A DNA stretch of 64,000 nt from Montifringilla adamsi (lineage: Eukaryota > Chordata > Aves > Passeriformes > Passeridae): assembly GCA_017590115.1 (NCBI GenBank), contig JAGGNK010012559.1:1704686-1768685 (forward strand), read 5' to 3'. The notes under the pieces were generated by a model. It was not told where the DNA came from. It searched no databases and saw only the letters and a list, made by a program, of their open reading frames with translations. The first letter of the stretch is position 1. Every line of letters begins with the position of its first letter. Positions 34,346 to 45,604 of this stretch are shown here, one piece after another. The translations under genes and the position numbers were made by a program.

Positions 34346-36775
34346 AGGAGCATTCTTCTACACACGGCTGGACGTTTTTGTGAGTGTGGTGGGCTGCAGG
34401 AAATTCGCTTCTACCGTTCGTTGTGTGGAATAAAACATCACCCACCGTGGCTGGGATGGGTCTGGTGGCCCTGGAAGGGACAGCTGGGGCAGGAAATAGG
34501 GACACTGTGTCCACACCTGTGTGTGAGCTGCGCCCAGCAAGGGGATGGGACAGGGAGGGCTCTGTCTTGGGTGCAAACAGCACAAAGCCCAGCCCTGCTG
34601 ATGCTCATGGAGCTCTCATTTTCTCCAGACTGGAGGCAGGGCTTTAATCTGGAGATTTTCTTCTCGGTGCTCTGCCCACAAACTGTCTCCAGCCTTGCAC
34701 TTTTCCATTTGTTGCTCTTGGCTGGCTCAGGGAGCAGAGGAAGGAACCTCCTGGCTGGGGGATGCTGCTGCTCCTGAGGCACTCCGGGGGAAGGCAGCGG
34801 GTCCACGCTGGGCCAGGCAGCTCTGATAAACGCAGCAGTGCAGCAGAGACGCCTCTAATACACCTGGGAGGTATTTCCTTAATTTCTGATGTCCCCAGTG
34901 GTAGAAACTCCACATTTTCCCCAGTGCTTCCTTATCCATCCTGCCAGAAGCACTTTCCAGGAATCTCCCCTGTGCAGCCTAAATTCCTTTCCTGCTGCCT
35001 GAAGCACCCCAGGCACTCAGAGCACACCCTTGTCCTTGCTGTAGCAATCCTGTGCAAGCCCTCAGATCGATGCTGTGCCCAAGTTAACACGCCACCTCTC
35101 CCTCTCTTCCTTTGGAGAATGTCATCCCAGGCCTCTGATGATTCTTGTCACTGTCCTCGGGGTGATGCCCAAGTGCTTCACAGCTTCCTCGAAGAAAGGA
35201 AGAGCTCAGAGCCAGTGGAACCAGGGCTGTGACCCCCTGCTCCACCAGGAAGGGCCAAGAATGCAGATTTTTTTTATGCCTTGGCCTGAATAAATGTGAA
35301 GCAAGCAGAGAGCGATGGCACAAAAGCAGCATCTGAGCAGCCCCCGCTGTCCTCAGCCGAGATAAGGCTGGGAAATGTTATCAGGGAGCTTAGGGAAGAA
35401 AGGGCTGAGTGGCTGAATAAATAAAAATAACATCAAATGCTGCTGCAAGTCCTTTTCAGTTAATAATCCCAAGTATCCGGGATTAAGCATTTCCCACAAA
35501 ACCTTCGTGTTTTCAGTCATTTTACAGAGAGACAATATCACAATAACAACATGCCAATGGCTTTGTGAAAGGACAATGACACACACAGCCCACACATGAG
35601 CAGCAGCTACTTTTTGCCAATGAATTTACAGTGAATTGATCCATAAACTAAAATTAAAAAAAAAAAAAAAAAAAAGCAGAATGGATTTCCTGAAGAATTT
35701 CTAAAGTTAAAAATCAAACACTTGGATTCAACAAGAGAGGGAAATTAATGGTTCCCACTGCACATCAACTGTGTTGATTCAATATTGAACATAAATGTAG
35801 GGGCACAACTACAAATTGTACAGAATCAAAAAGTCAAGCCTGCAGATGGGCCAATGAACTTGTTCACGTTTCAGGTTCATAAACAGAGACCAGGCAGCAA
35901 AAACTTCCATTGTCTGAGGCTGGGGGTGTGTTCTGTCCCCCAAGCATTCCTACCTGAATACAATCTGAGCCTGGAACAGCACAGCAGCCTTTGCCCACTG
36001 CATTCCCAGAGGAGCAGCTTTCTCCTGCCCTGCATTCCCAGAGGAAGAGCAGGCCCATCTCCAGCAGCCCTGGAGCTTCAGAGGAAAACTCCAGCCTTGT
36101 GCAGGATCCCTGCTCCAGCAGAACCACAGCTGGCACTGCAGGAGGGCTGAGCCCCCATGGGATGGGACTGTGCCACCGCCCTGACCCACAGGGCTCAGCG
36201 CCTGCTCTGACTCTGGCAGTGCTTTGTTTGTACTATTGCATTTGTATTTTTAATTTTCCTAGTACAGAACTGTTATTCCTATTCCCATATCTTTGCCTGA
36301 GAGCCCCTTAATTCCAAAATTATAAGAATTCAGAGGGAGGGAGTTTGCATTTTCCATTTTATGTGAGGCTCCTGCCTTCCTTAGCAGACACCTGTCTGTT
36401 CAAATCAAGAGATCCATAAATCCCATAAGTCCATAAATCCCTTCCACCCAGTCCCCAAAGAGCCAACACCAAGGGGTGCTGCAGTCCTGCCCAGGGCTGT
36501 GCCCTGCAGACCCCCTCACTCTGGGCTCTGGGCACATGTGGGGGTCAGCAGAGCTGGCAGGAGTCTGTGCCTGCCTTTGGGGGGTTTGGGATGGGTGGTG
36601 ATGCCCTGCCTTCACTGCCTGGCTCTAAGGTCAGCTCAACCCCTCCTGTGTTGCCTGGGCCTCTGCCAAAAAGTCATGTAGCAAAACAAGGGCAGTGAGA
36701 GGAGAGAAGGGACAGCTCAGTGTTCCCAGCACTAATTACCAGCCGTGATAGCCTCACTAACACCTTCCCAGGCCT
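34346..36775. other. Unique sequence with one poly(A) tract
   Basis: A 21-bp A run lies near 35650. Open frames here (up to 156 codons) show no domains. No transposon recognised. Confidence 0.35.
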
Positions 36776-37564
36776 GCAGCCACATTTTCTCACTTGCTCC
36801 TCATCCTGCTGCTGCTGGAGAAAGGAATGGAGTCTAGCAGGCTCCTCGGAGGGATGTAAGGCAGCTTCCATGCTGCAATTACCGTGTAATGCAGCAGGGG
36901 CTGGGGTGTGAGGCCCTTTCTCCGTGAGCTGATCTCTGCTCCTGAGCACAGCCAGAGCCACCAGCTGCTCCAGCCTGGCCCTGTAGCTGGGCTGGGCTCC
37001 AGCTTGAGGTGCTGAAGAACAACCAATTCCATCTGCCACTAACTGGGAGTGATCCTGTTCTGCTTGGATTGCTTCATTTCCCTGAGACAGCCAGGCCAGA
37101 GCCTCACTGGCCCATTGCAGGGCTCAGGCAGGGATAAATGACTTGGATGGGCTGTCACACTGCTGGGGGACTCCAGACAGCTGCTGATGGCAGCAAGGCT
37201 CCCCCAGCCCCTGTGGCAGCAGCTCTCTGGTCACAGAGAACAGCACAATTTTCCCAAGCATCATCCTGGGAAAGGCTGTGAGAGGATCAGAGAAAAGAAT
37301 GAGAAACAATTCTTATCTTGCTGCACCTGGTATTGTGAACATGTGAAATGTGTTATGGAGATTTGTTTACCAAAGGGTGGCTTCTTAATTAGCCAATGGT
37401 GATGGTGTTGTAATTAAGTAACCAATCAGGTCCACCTGAATCGGGACCAAATATAAAAGAATAGGTTTCCTAATAAAGAGTGTCATTTTAGCCTTCTGAT
37501 GGCCTTGGTGTCTATGTTGTTCATGACTCAGCCACAACAAACCCCCTCCTAGGCCATTTTGGCA
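36776..37564. repeat. Tandem duplication, unit 1 (789 bp)
   Basis: The first of two adjacent, nearly identical units. It runs from GCAGCCACATTTTCTCAC to CCATTTTGGCA and contains a complete LTR. Differences from unit 2 are a 4-bp indel (GGCTCAGGCAGGGAT versus GGCTCAGGGAT) and a handful of substitutions. The junction shows GCA microhomology. Confidence 0.96.
37212..37539 (+). mobile_element. ERVK-type LTR inside tandem unit 1
   Basis: A 328-bp LTR that starts TGTGGCAGCAGCTCTCTGG and ends ACTCAGCCACAACA. A TATA-like CAAATATAAAAG and TCCTAATAAAGAGTG polyadenylation signal are present. Flanks AGCCCC (37206-37211) and AACCCC (37540-37545) form a 6-bp TSD with one mismatch. The empty site is preserved in the paralogous segment at 40952/40953. 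Confidence 0.9.
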
Positions 37565-38349
37565 GCAGCCACATTTTCTCACTTGCTCCTCATCCTGCTG
37601 CTGCTGGAGAAAGGAATGGAGTCTAGCAGGCTCCTCGGAGGGATGTAAGGCAGCTTCCATGCTGCAATTACCGTGTAATGCAGCAGGGGCTGGGGTGTGA
37701 GGCCCTTTCTCCGTGAGCTGATCTCTGCTCCTGAGCACAGCCAGAGCCACCAGCTGCTCCAGCCTGGCCCTGTAGCTGGGCTGGGCTCCAGCTTGAGGTG
37801 CTGAAGAACAACCAATTCCATCTGCCACTAACTGGGAGTGATCCCGTTCTGCTTGGATTGCTTCATTTCCCTGAGACAGCCAGGCCAGAGCCTCACTGGC
37901 CCATTGGAGGGCTCAGGGATAAATGACTTGGATGGGCTGTCACACTGCTGGGGGGCTCCAGACAGCTGCTGATGGCAGCAAGGCTCCCCCAGCCCCTGTG
38001 GCAGCAGCTCTCTGGTCACAGAGAACAGCACAATTTTCCCAAGCATCATCCTGGGAAAGGCTGTGAGAGGATCAGAGAAAAGAATGAGAAACAATTCTTA
38101 TCTTGCTGCACCTGGTATTGTGAACATGTGAAATGTGTTATGGAGATTTGTTTACCAAAGGGTGGCTTCTTAATTAGCCAATGGTGATGGTGTTGTAATT
38201 AAGTAACCAATCAGGTCCACCTGAATCGGGACCAAATATAAAAGAATAGGTTTCCTAATAAAGAGTGTCATTTTAGCCTTCTGATGGCCTTGGTGTCTAT
38301 GTTGTTCATGACTCAGCCACAACAAACCCCCTCCTAGGCCATTTTGGCA
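37565..38349. repeat. Tandem duplication, unit 2 (785 bp)
   Basis: Second unit, offset 785-789 bp from the first. It continues into the single-copy flank TTCAGGTCAGTGGGG, which in turn matches the old paralogue at 40972. Confidence 0.96.
37997..38324 (+). mobile_element. ERVK-type LTR inside tandem unit 2
   Basis: Duplicate of the LTR at 37212-37539, carried by the tandem duplication. It is not an independent insertion, because flanks and TSDs are identical. Confidence 0.93.
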
Positions 38350-38560
38350 TTCAGGTCAGTGGGGAAAAAATCCAGGCTGTAGGAAAACACAGAGGAATGA
38401 AGGAAACTTGGGTCCTCCCACCTGTAGCAGAAGGACTGGGGATGAGGCTGGTGGCAGAAGCCCCTTTTGGTCAATCCTGGGTGTTGTGTGACCACAGTTC
38501 AAAGGTGGTTTACACCTCTCCGGCAAAAGAGCTGAAACTTCCAGTCAGAACTGCATTGTC
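38350..38560. repeat. Flank paralogous to 40972-41165
   Basis: Shares AAAAAATCCAGGCTGT, GACTGGGGATGAGGCTGGTG, CAGTTCAAAGGTGGTTT and AGAGCTGAAACT with 40972-41165, with visible divergence. The duplication is older than the tandem one. Confidence 0.85.
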
Positions 38561-38911
38561 ACCTGCCCCACACACCTGTAAGTCACACTGTGACCCCAAA
38601 CCCAGCCTGCTCCTCCCTGGCTGGGCATTCAAGAGCTGCCAGGGGCTTTTCCCTGCTCTGCTCCTGCAGGAATGGGATTGATTTCCCCCACAAAGGTGGC
38701 TGGTGAGTTCATGCTTTTGGTGTGGTGTGGGACAGCCACCACTCTGAGAGAGATGAGCTTTCCTTCCTCTTCATTCCAGCCAGGCCAGTGCTGTGGATTT
38801 CTTTGGAGCAACACTCTGTCCTGCTCTCATTTAAACACTTTTCACTCCTGAATCTGCACTCATCCCTCCACAGCAGGGCTCACTCCAGGTACCCCCTGTG
38901 CATCCTGGCAG

Positions 38912-39370
38912 TGGAATCACAGGATCCTCTGTTAGGGTTGGAGAAGACCTCCAGGGAGTTGGAGTCCAACCTTTGATCACCACCATGCCCTAGGTGCCAT
39001 TTTCAGTCTTTTCTGCCCTGAGCAGTTGCAATGCCTGAACACCCTTTCAGTGAAGAAATTCCCAATATTTAACCCAAACCTCCCCTGGCCCAGCCTGAGC
39101 CGTTCCCTCTCCTCCTGTCCCTGTTCCCTGGAGCACAGCCCGACCCCCCCGGCTGTCCCCTCCTGTCAGGAGTTGTGCAGAGCCACAAAGTCCCCCCTGA
39201 GCCTCCTTTTCTCCAGGCTGAGCCCCTTCCCAGCTCCCTCAGCCCCTCCTGGGGTTCCAGCCCCTTCCCAGCTCTGTTCCCTGCCCTGGACATGTTCCAG
39301 CCCCTCCTGCCATAACTGACCCCAGGACTGGAGGTGTCTCATCAGTTCCCAGCACACTGGTCCCTGCCCT
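38912..39370 (-). mobile_element. CR1 LINE fragment, about 460 bp
   Basis: Reverse CR1 from GGAATCACAGGATCCTCTGT through GAACACCCTTTCAGTGAAGA and CCGTTCCCTCTCCTCCTGTC. It shares subfamily blocks with 25612-26040. Confidence 0.93.
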
Positions 39371-39508
39371 GGTCCTGCTGCCACGTTATTGCTGGGACAG
39401 CCCAGGTGTCATTGGCCTTCTTGGCCACCTGGGCACACCTGGGCTCGAGTTGAGTTGCCGTCACCAGCACCCAAATGAAGGTGACAGCCCAAACAGCTCC
39501 CTGGAGGA

Positions 39509-39898
39509 TCAGTGTGCACTGGGATCAGTGTGCAATAGGATTGGTTTTCTATGGGATCAGTGTGCAATGGGATCAGTGAGCAGCAGGAGCAGTATGCAAT
39601 GGGATCAGTGTGCAATGGGCTAGGTTTGCAAGGGGATCAGTGTGCAGTGGGATCGTTTTGCAATGGGATCAGTGAGCAGTGGGATCCGTGAGCAGGGGGA
39701 TCAGTGTGCAGTGGAATCAGTGTGCAGTGGGATCGGTTTGCAATGGGATCAGTGAGCAGTGGGATCCGTGAGCAGTGGGATCGGTTTGCAATGGGATTGG
39801 TTTGCAATGGGATCAGCGAGCAGAGGGATCAGTGAGCAGAGGGATCAGTGTGCAATGGGATCGGTTTGCAATGGGATCAGCAAGCAGAGGGATCGCAA
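39509..39898. repeat. 15-16 bp minisatellite of GGGATCAGTGTGCAAT units
   Basis: About 24 units of GGGATC followed by AGTGTGCAAT, GGTTTGCAAT, AGTGAGCAGT or CGTGAGCAGT. Variants are interleaved with a larger repeat of several units (GGGATCAGTGAGCAGT/GGGATCCGTGAGCA near 39666 and 39748). Confidence 0.96.
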
Positions 39899-40150
39899 GG
39901 CTGGGATCGCAGGGCTGGGATCACGGCGCTCCCGGAGCCGGCACCACTAGAGGGAAGCACGAAGCCGCGGTCGCCGCCGGCTCCGGAGGATGGAGAAGGA
40001 TCCAGGGGACAAAAGGAAGGAGCTGCGGGGACGGGGCCAGCCGAGCCCTCCTGCTTCCACCCCCGCGGGTCCCGGCTGAGCCGGAGGAGCTCAGCGGAAT
40101 CGGCTCTTTCTGAACAGCCAAACCTTGGTTCCCAGACGGTCCCGGGTGTC
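39899..40150. promoter_or_regulatory. CpG-rich segment with CTCF-like motif
   Basis: Dense CpG (CCGCGGTCGCCGCCGGCTCC, CCCGCGGGTCCCGGCTGAGC) immediately after the minisatellite. A short 29-codon frame beginning MEKDPGDKRKELRGRG opens at 39989. It has no recognised match and may be chance. This could be a promoter-type island. Confidence 0.35.
39944..39956 (+). promoter_or_regulatory. CTCF-like motif (one core mismatch)
   Basis: CCACTAGAGGGAA matches the CTCF core at 12 of 13 positions, in the same orientation as the site at 34182. Confidence 0.35.
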
Positions 40151-40863
40151 CTCGCCACCCCCTGGACAGCCTGGGAGCAAGGTGGGGTCTGGGCTTCAGC
40201 AGGAGTCAAACACCTGGGGAAAGTGGGGGAACCTCCCGGGGGAATTCCCGGCTGAGGGCTCCTGGGACACAAGGAGGGCGAGCTGTGAGCTTGGCAGAGC
40301 CTGAAAGGGACAGTTTGGTGCCCGAGGATGGAGAAGAGCCAGGAACCAATCCCCCGTCCCATCCCCGGTCTTTGCCCAAGCTGGAGCCGAGGTCCTGGCC
40401 AGGCCAGCTCTGTGGGGACACAGAGAGCTCGAGGGACAGCTGCTCTCACACCCTGAGGCCCCAGGCGGGCTTTGGTGCATATTTGGAAGCACAGAAAAGC
40501 TTTCCATTCCTGCCCCTAGGGATGTGACTGGTCTTCTTTGGTCCAGTGGCCACTCAGGACCCCACTCAGCCACTCAGGCCACTCAGGACACCCTCCAGGG
40601 TGGAGATGGGCTGGCAGGTCCCTTTTCCAAGCTGGTTTTGTATTTTCAGGAGGAAAGATGCTCTGAAGGCCCTGAACGTGCTGAGTTAACCTTCAGCAAC
40701 TCACTGACCTGTTCCTAAAGCACCCAGAGTCCCCCACACCCCTCTCCCACCCCTCAGACTCAGCTCATGACAAGGGGAAAGATTTGATGACCAAGGTCCC
40801 AAAACAGCCCCAAAATAGCCCCTAATCCTGGGTGGGGGATGGACTCACCTCACCCAGCCACAC

Positions 40864-41165
40864 CTCAGGCAGGGATAAATGACTTGGATGGGCTGTCACA
40901 CTGCTGGGGGGCTCCAGACAGCTGCTGATGGCAGCAAGGCTCCCCCAGCCCCTCCCAAAGCTGTTTTGGCACTCAGGCCAGTGGGAAAAAATCCAGGCTG
41001 TTGGAAGACACAGAGAAATTCAGGTGGATTGGGTCGTTCCACCTGGAGCAGCAAGACTGGGGATGAGGCTGGTGGCAGAAGTCCTTTTTGGTCAGTCCTG
41101 GGTGTTTGTGTGCCACAGTTCAAAGGTGGTTTGCACCTCTCCTGCAGAAGAGCTGAAACTGCCAG
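40864..41165. repeat. Old paralogue of 37123-38552 without the LTR
   Basis: Left part (40864-40952) matches 37123-37211. Right part (40953-41165) matches 37546-37564 and then 38350-38552. The LTR is absent at 40952/40953, where AGCCCC is present once. Confidence 0.88.
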
Positions 41166-42529
41166 ACTTGGTACCTGTTTCCTCTTTTCTCACTGGTTTG
41201 TTCCCGGAGGAGGCACCTTCACCATCCTCCCCCACCAGGAGACACCCAGGGCAGGTTTCCTGTCGGGGAGGGCTGTCCTGGACACCCTCTGGGGGAGGAT
41301 TTTGCTCTGTGAGGGGCACAGGCAGCTGTGGGGAGTGTGAAAGCCCCACAGGAGTGGAGGCGCCAGGGAGGTGCCGGGGCTGGGCTTTGGGGCACCCCTC
41401 ACCTGTGCCAGGGACACTGAGGACAGGACAGGCACTGAGGACTGTCCTGGCCCAGGGGGACACCGGGGCAGTGAGGGGTGTCCAGCTCCACTGGGCCATG
41501 TCCAGGCACTCCATTCGTGGACAGAAGGATGGCTTGGGGCCACACCTGGCCCAGGAGGGCTCCTCTTCGTGGGGTTTCCACCAAACAGCATGGGAACAAG
41601 GGCCTGGGGCCTGCAGCTGACAAACCCTCATCAGCCACCTAGAAATAAGATTTCACACACAAGTTACTGAAATGGGCTGAATGTCCACAGCTCCAGCCTG
41701 ACCCAGCCCCAAACCTTCAACAGAAAGGCAGGAATGTATGTTTTGGACTGGTTCTGCTTCTGTCCCTGCTCCCAACCACCTGGGAGACACATTATCCTCT
41801 AAAGGGGCTTCTGGATGTCCAAATAACATCCTGGACAGGAAAAAGACCCGAGAACTGAACAGCTGAACACCTGAACAGTTCCAGACTGGAGCAGAGAGAC
41901 ACAACAACGTGGGTCAGCTGAAGAACAAAGCCCCTACTTCTGGCAGCTGCTTCGTGGAGCTGTGAAGATCCCATAAGTGCAGCCTTTGCATGATCAAGGT
42001 GCCTGGAGAAAGCAATTCCCTTTCCCTTATTGCAAAATCTTGTGGCAAAGGGGGTGAGATTTCACTACCCTGACCCTCAAGAGCTTGGGGAAGAGGTGAC
42101 AGGGACAGAGACAGGAGACAGGGACAGAGACACATCAGGGCCTCTTCCCTGGGGCATCACAGGGTGCCCAGCTGCAGCTCTCCATCTGTTAATTCTTCCC
42201 TTGCTTCCAGTCCTCAGACATTTCATTTGTTTCTGGAAAACTCTGCTAGGAGGATATTTCAGATCCTGTTTGAACCAGAGCCCATGAACTGTTCTCTCTC
42301 CACTCGCTGGCTGGAGAAATGGGGGTCTGAGCCCACGTGTCTGCATCTGTTGCTGGGAGTGCCTGGAGGCATCTCGTGTTCATCCACTCACTGCAGCCTC
42401 AGCCCGTGCTTCCCAGCCTCGCTGAATCACAGGGATGACAACAGGCTCCATCTGCAAGGCACAGGGCCAGCGCTGTGTCCTTGGACAGCTCTGTGCCCTC
42501 ACTGTGTCCACGCAGGGGTCCCCCTGACG
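41166..42529. other. Unique sequence, no supported gene
   Basis: Frames of 60-179 codons occur on both strands without domains. A GGGACAGAGACAGGAGACAG short direct repeat lies near 42100. Confidence 0.35.
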
Positions 42530-42857
42530 TGGGTGTAATTAGCACTGACTCCATGATGCAGAAGGCTGAACCATTGCTTTATTCTTCTATACTATATTAA
42601 TATTATATTCTTAAGAAACCCACAGCCCCTTCCAGCCTGTCCATACAGCTTTGACCTCATTGGTCCACCAACCAAAACACAACCACCCTTTGGTAAAGAA
42701 ATCTCCATAACACACTCCACATTTGCCTAACAACAGGTGTAGCAAGTGGAGATAAGAATTGTTTTAATTCTTTCTCTGAGCTTTCTCACAGCCTTCCCCA
42801 GGGAAAATGCCACGAAGGTCTGTGCCTGCTCTCTGTGGCCAGAGAGCTGCTGCCACA
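42530..42857 (-). mobile_element. ERVK-type solo LTR
   Basis: The minus strand starts TGTGGCAGCAGCTCTCTGG, identical to the LTR at 37212, and shares TTATGGAGATTT and TTTACCAAAGGGTGG. It ends CTAATTACACCCA. AAGAATAAAGCAATGG gives the polyadenylation signal. I could not find an exact 6-bp TSD (CTGACG left, ATGAGC right), so one end may be misplaced or rearranged. Confidence 0.85.
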
Positions 42858-42907
42858 ATGAGCAGGGAACACCTCACACTGGGAGGTTCTGGCAGCCAGG
42901 GCTCCGG

Positions 42908-43178
42908 GATCATGGAATCACAGAATGTCCTGAGCTGGAAGGACCCCCAGGATCACCCAGTGCAGCCCCTGTCCCTGCCCAGACCCCCCAACAACCCCAC
43001 CTGGGCATCCCTGCAGCACTGGCCAAAGGCTCCTGGAGCTCTCTCTCCCAAGGAGTTTGTCCTCCCCCAGGAGTTTATTTCTCCCAGAAGCTGTCCAGAT
43101 CTTGCAAGGTGTTGATCTTGGCTCAAAGCTGTATCTTTTGTGGTCTAAGCCTCGGGGCCATGCCCATTCCCTGGGAAG
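42908..43178 (-). mobile_element. CR1 LINE fragment, 3' part, split by an LTR
   Basis: Reverse CR1: ATGGAATCACAGAATGTCCT, CCCAGACCCCCCAACAACCC and CCATGCCCATTCCCTGGGAA. It contains an extra stretch (about 43030-43150) absent from the copy at 23736. It resumes at 43544 after the inserted LTR. Confidence 0.92.
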
Positions 43179-43184
43179 CCTGGG

Positions 43185-43543
43185 TGTGGTATTCACATGC
43201 CCGCTGAACAGACAGAAGCTGAGAGAAGAACAATCAAAACAATTCTTATCTCATTTGCTACTCCTGTGTTTTTGAACAGGTGGAATGTGTTGGAAGATTA
43301 TTTACGTGAAGGGATTGCTTGATTGGATTCTGGTGATGGTGTTTTGATTCATTGACCAATTGGATCCACGTGTGGGTGTCAGGACAGTTGGCAGACAGGC
43401 ACGAGTTTTTCAGTAGTAGTAAGAAGTAAGTATGATGTAGTATAGTTACAATATAGAATAATAAAGTAATTAATTAGCCCTCTGAATCAATAGAGTCAGA
43501 TGCATTGTTCTTCCCAGAGTTGGGGTCACCTGCATTTACTATA
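43185..43543 (+). mobile_element. ERVK-type solo LTR nested in a CR1, 6-bp TSD
   Basis: A 359-bp LTR flanked by exact CCTGGG (43179-43184 and 43544-43549). It starts TGTGGTATTCACATGC and ends GCATTTACTATA. The CR1 sequence reads straight across when the LTR and one TSD copy are removed, as in the intact CR1 near 23885. Polyadenylation region: AGAATAATAAAGTAATTAA. Confidence 0.95.
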
Positions 43544-43549
43544 CCTGGG

Positions 43550-43640
43550 CAGTGCCAGCACCCTCTGGGGGAAGAACCTTGCCCTGATCTCCAGCCTGAG
43601 CTGCCCCGGCTCTCTGTGTCCCCAGGGGCTGCCAGCACAG
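43550..43640 (-). mobile_element. CR1 LINE fragment, continuation beyond the LTR
   Basis: Continues GCCAGCACCCTCTGGGGGAA and CCTTGCCCTGATCTCC, matching 23895-23940. It is the same insertion as 42908-43178. Confidence 0.9.
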
Positions 43641-43949
43641 CCAGGTGGTCAGGGTGGACAAGGACACACCTGGGCTCTGCCCGTGGCTCCTCTGAGTCTG
43701 CAAAGCCCGAGCCTGCTCTGCTCCAGGGATTTTTACTGCTCTTTGGCCAGTGTGCTGCTCTCCTGGAGCTGCCAGTGGAGGCCACACCAGCATTGATCCA
43801 GGCGGCTCATCCGAGGAACCACAACAGGATTCTGGAGGAAACTGCAATCAGCTGCTCTGCCCAGCATCCTGCCCTTAGCTGGGGCTTTCACTGAGCAGGA
43901 GCTGCTGTGCTCAGCACTCAGCAGAGCTGCTTTCCTGGCTGTGGTCTCT
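43641..43949. other. Unique sequence, no supported feature
   Basis: No exon or repeat recognised. Confidence 0.35.
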
Positions 43950-44340
43950 CGTAGAATCATAAAATCATGGGTTGGGCTGGAAGGACATTAAAACTCATCC
44001 AGTGCCACCCCTGCCATGGGCAGGGACACTTCCCACTCTCCCAGGCTGCTCCAAGCCCAGTGGCCTTGGGCACTGCCAGGGATCCAGGGGCAGCCAGAGC
44101 TGTGCCAGGGCCTGCCCACCCTCCCAGGGAAGGATCCAATGTAAACCTACTCTCAGCTTGAATCCCTTCCCCCTTGTCCTGTTCCTACCTCCTCTGGTAA
44201 GAAGTTCCTCTCCAGCTCTTCTGTCAGCTCCCTTCAGGTGCCCAAACCCCCTCTAGGGTCATTCCAGAGCTGTCTCTTCTCCAGGCAATCCCCCAGCACC
44301 ACTCACCCATCCTGCTCTGCCCTCTCAGATCCCTACAGTG
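43950..44340 (-). mobile_element. CR1 LINE fragment
   Basis: Reverse CR1 from AATCATAAAATCATGGGTTG through CATTAAAACTCATCCAGTGC, then the TTGTCCTGTTCCTACCTCCT and CAGGTGCCCAAACCCC blocks further into the element. Confidence 0.9.
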
Positions 44341-44424
44341 CTGGAATTTTCATGGACACAAGCCCTTGTCTTGTGTTGTCACAGGGTTCAGGGAAGTGCA
44401 AGAAGAGCAGGAGCTTCCAGAGTG

Positions 44425-44600
44425 ACTGAGGATCCCCCACAGCTGCTCTGGGCACCCTGTTCCAGGGCCTCACACCCTCCCAGTGAAGAATTCCTTCTCC
44501 ATATAAACCTAACCCTGCCCTCTGGCAGTTTGAAGCCATTCCTTGTCCTGTCCCTCCAGTTCCTGGGGCTTCTCTGGGGACACAGGATGGACACAGAGTG
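44425..44600 (-). mobile_element. CR1 LINE fragment
   Basis: Reverse CR1 internal block: CACAGCTGCTCTGGGCACCC, CACCCTCCCAGTGAAGAATT and TTTGAAGCCATTCCTTGTCC. The 3' tail is missing, so it may be a separate truncated piece. Confidence 0.82.
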
Positions 44601-45604
44601 CCCTGGCTTGTTGCAGAGGTGGGATACTCACTCAAAGCAGGAATGTTTTGGTGGGCTCATCCCTCACCTGCCCCTGTAGCAGGGAAGGGGCTGCTGTGGC
44701 CCAGGGCAGCAGCTCTGCCCTGTCCCCCCTGAGCTGCAGGACATGTCCCAGTTCACCCTTCCAGCCCCCACGGCAGGGACACGCTCAGCCAGGAGAGAGA
44801 GGGGACCTGAAACATCAAAAACCCAACATAATGAGGCTTTCCAAACCAAAGAGGGTCACAGGCACTCGCTGTGTCTGATTGGATGTGCCCTGGGATCAGG
44901 GAGATGGGGATGAGATGAAGGCTCTGGTCAGGTGTCAGTGTGCTCCCTGTGACCCTGCAGGACAGCAGGGGTGACATCCAGGCTGCACTGCAGGGGAATG
45001 AGATTCTCAGAGCCTGGAACACTCTCCCAAAGAAAGCAGAGCTGTTAGAAAAATCCCAGGTGTGGTTTTCTCCTCACCTTACCCCAACTCCTGAGGAAAC
45101 TGGGACGTTTAAAGGATGGAGTGGGAGGAAGAAGAACAGAGAGTTACTGAGTTGTCAGCTCTGCCTCTGGCTCTTGATACCACCCTGGGCACAGATCCTG
45201 CCAGCTCTGAGCCACGGAGGGGTGGATATGAGCCTGTAAACCTTCCCTGCCTCCCAGAACAGGGAATCAATTCATGAGCCTCAGGAGAGCTTTGAATCTG
45301 CTGTGAGAGAGGGACATGCTGCCACTTCTGGGCTCTGAAATTCAAAGTCATGTTCTTTTCATTTCTTCCACAGCCAGCCAGGCTTTGAGGGGCTGGAGCA
45401 TCAGAGAAGAGCCTGAACTGCGCGGAGCAGCAGCTCTGTGTCTGCAGCAGGGATTCCTCTCCAAGGCAGGTACTGGAGTTTGCCTTGGAAGGGCTGGGAA
45501 TGTGCAGGAGCTGCTGGGCCAGCAGGGTGGGTGCAGTCTGGGCAGCCCCACATGTGGCAGCTCCCACTGCCACCCCCAGAAATCCAATGTACTGCTGGGG
45601 CTGC
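44601..45604. other. Unique sequence, no supported gene
   Basis: The 167-codon minus-strand frame at 45109-45612 has no recognisable domain. No repeat recognised. Confidence 0.35.

Noticed and set aside
42518..42865. An exact TSD for the LTR at 42530-42857
   Set aside because: Candidate flanks CTGACG and ATGAGC share only three positions, and alternative end positions gave no better match.
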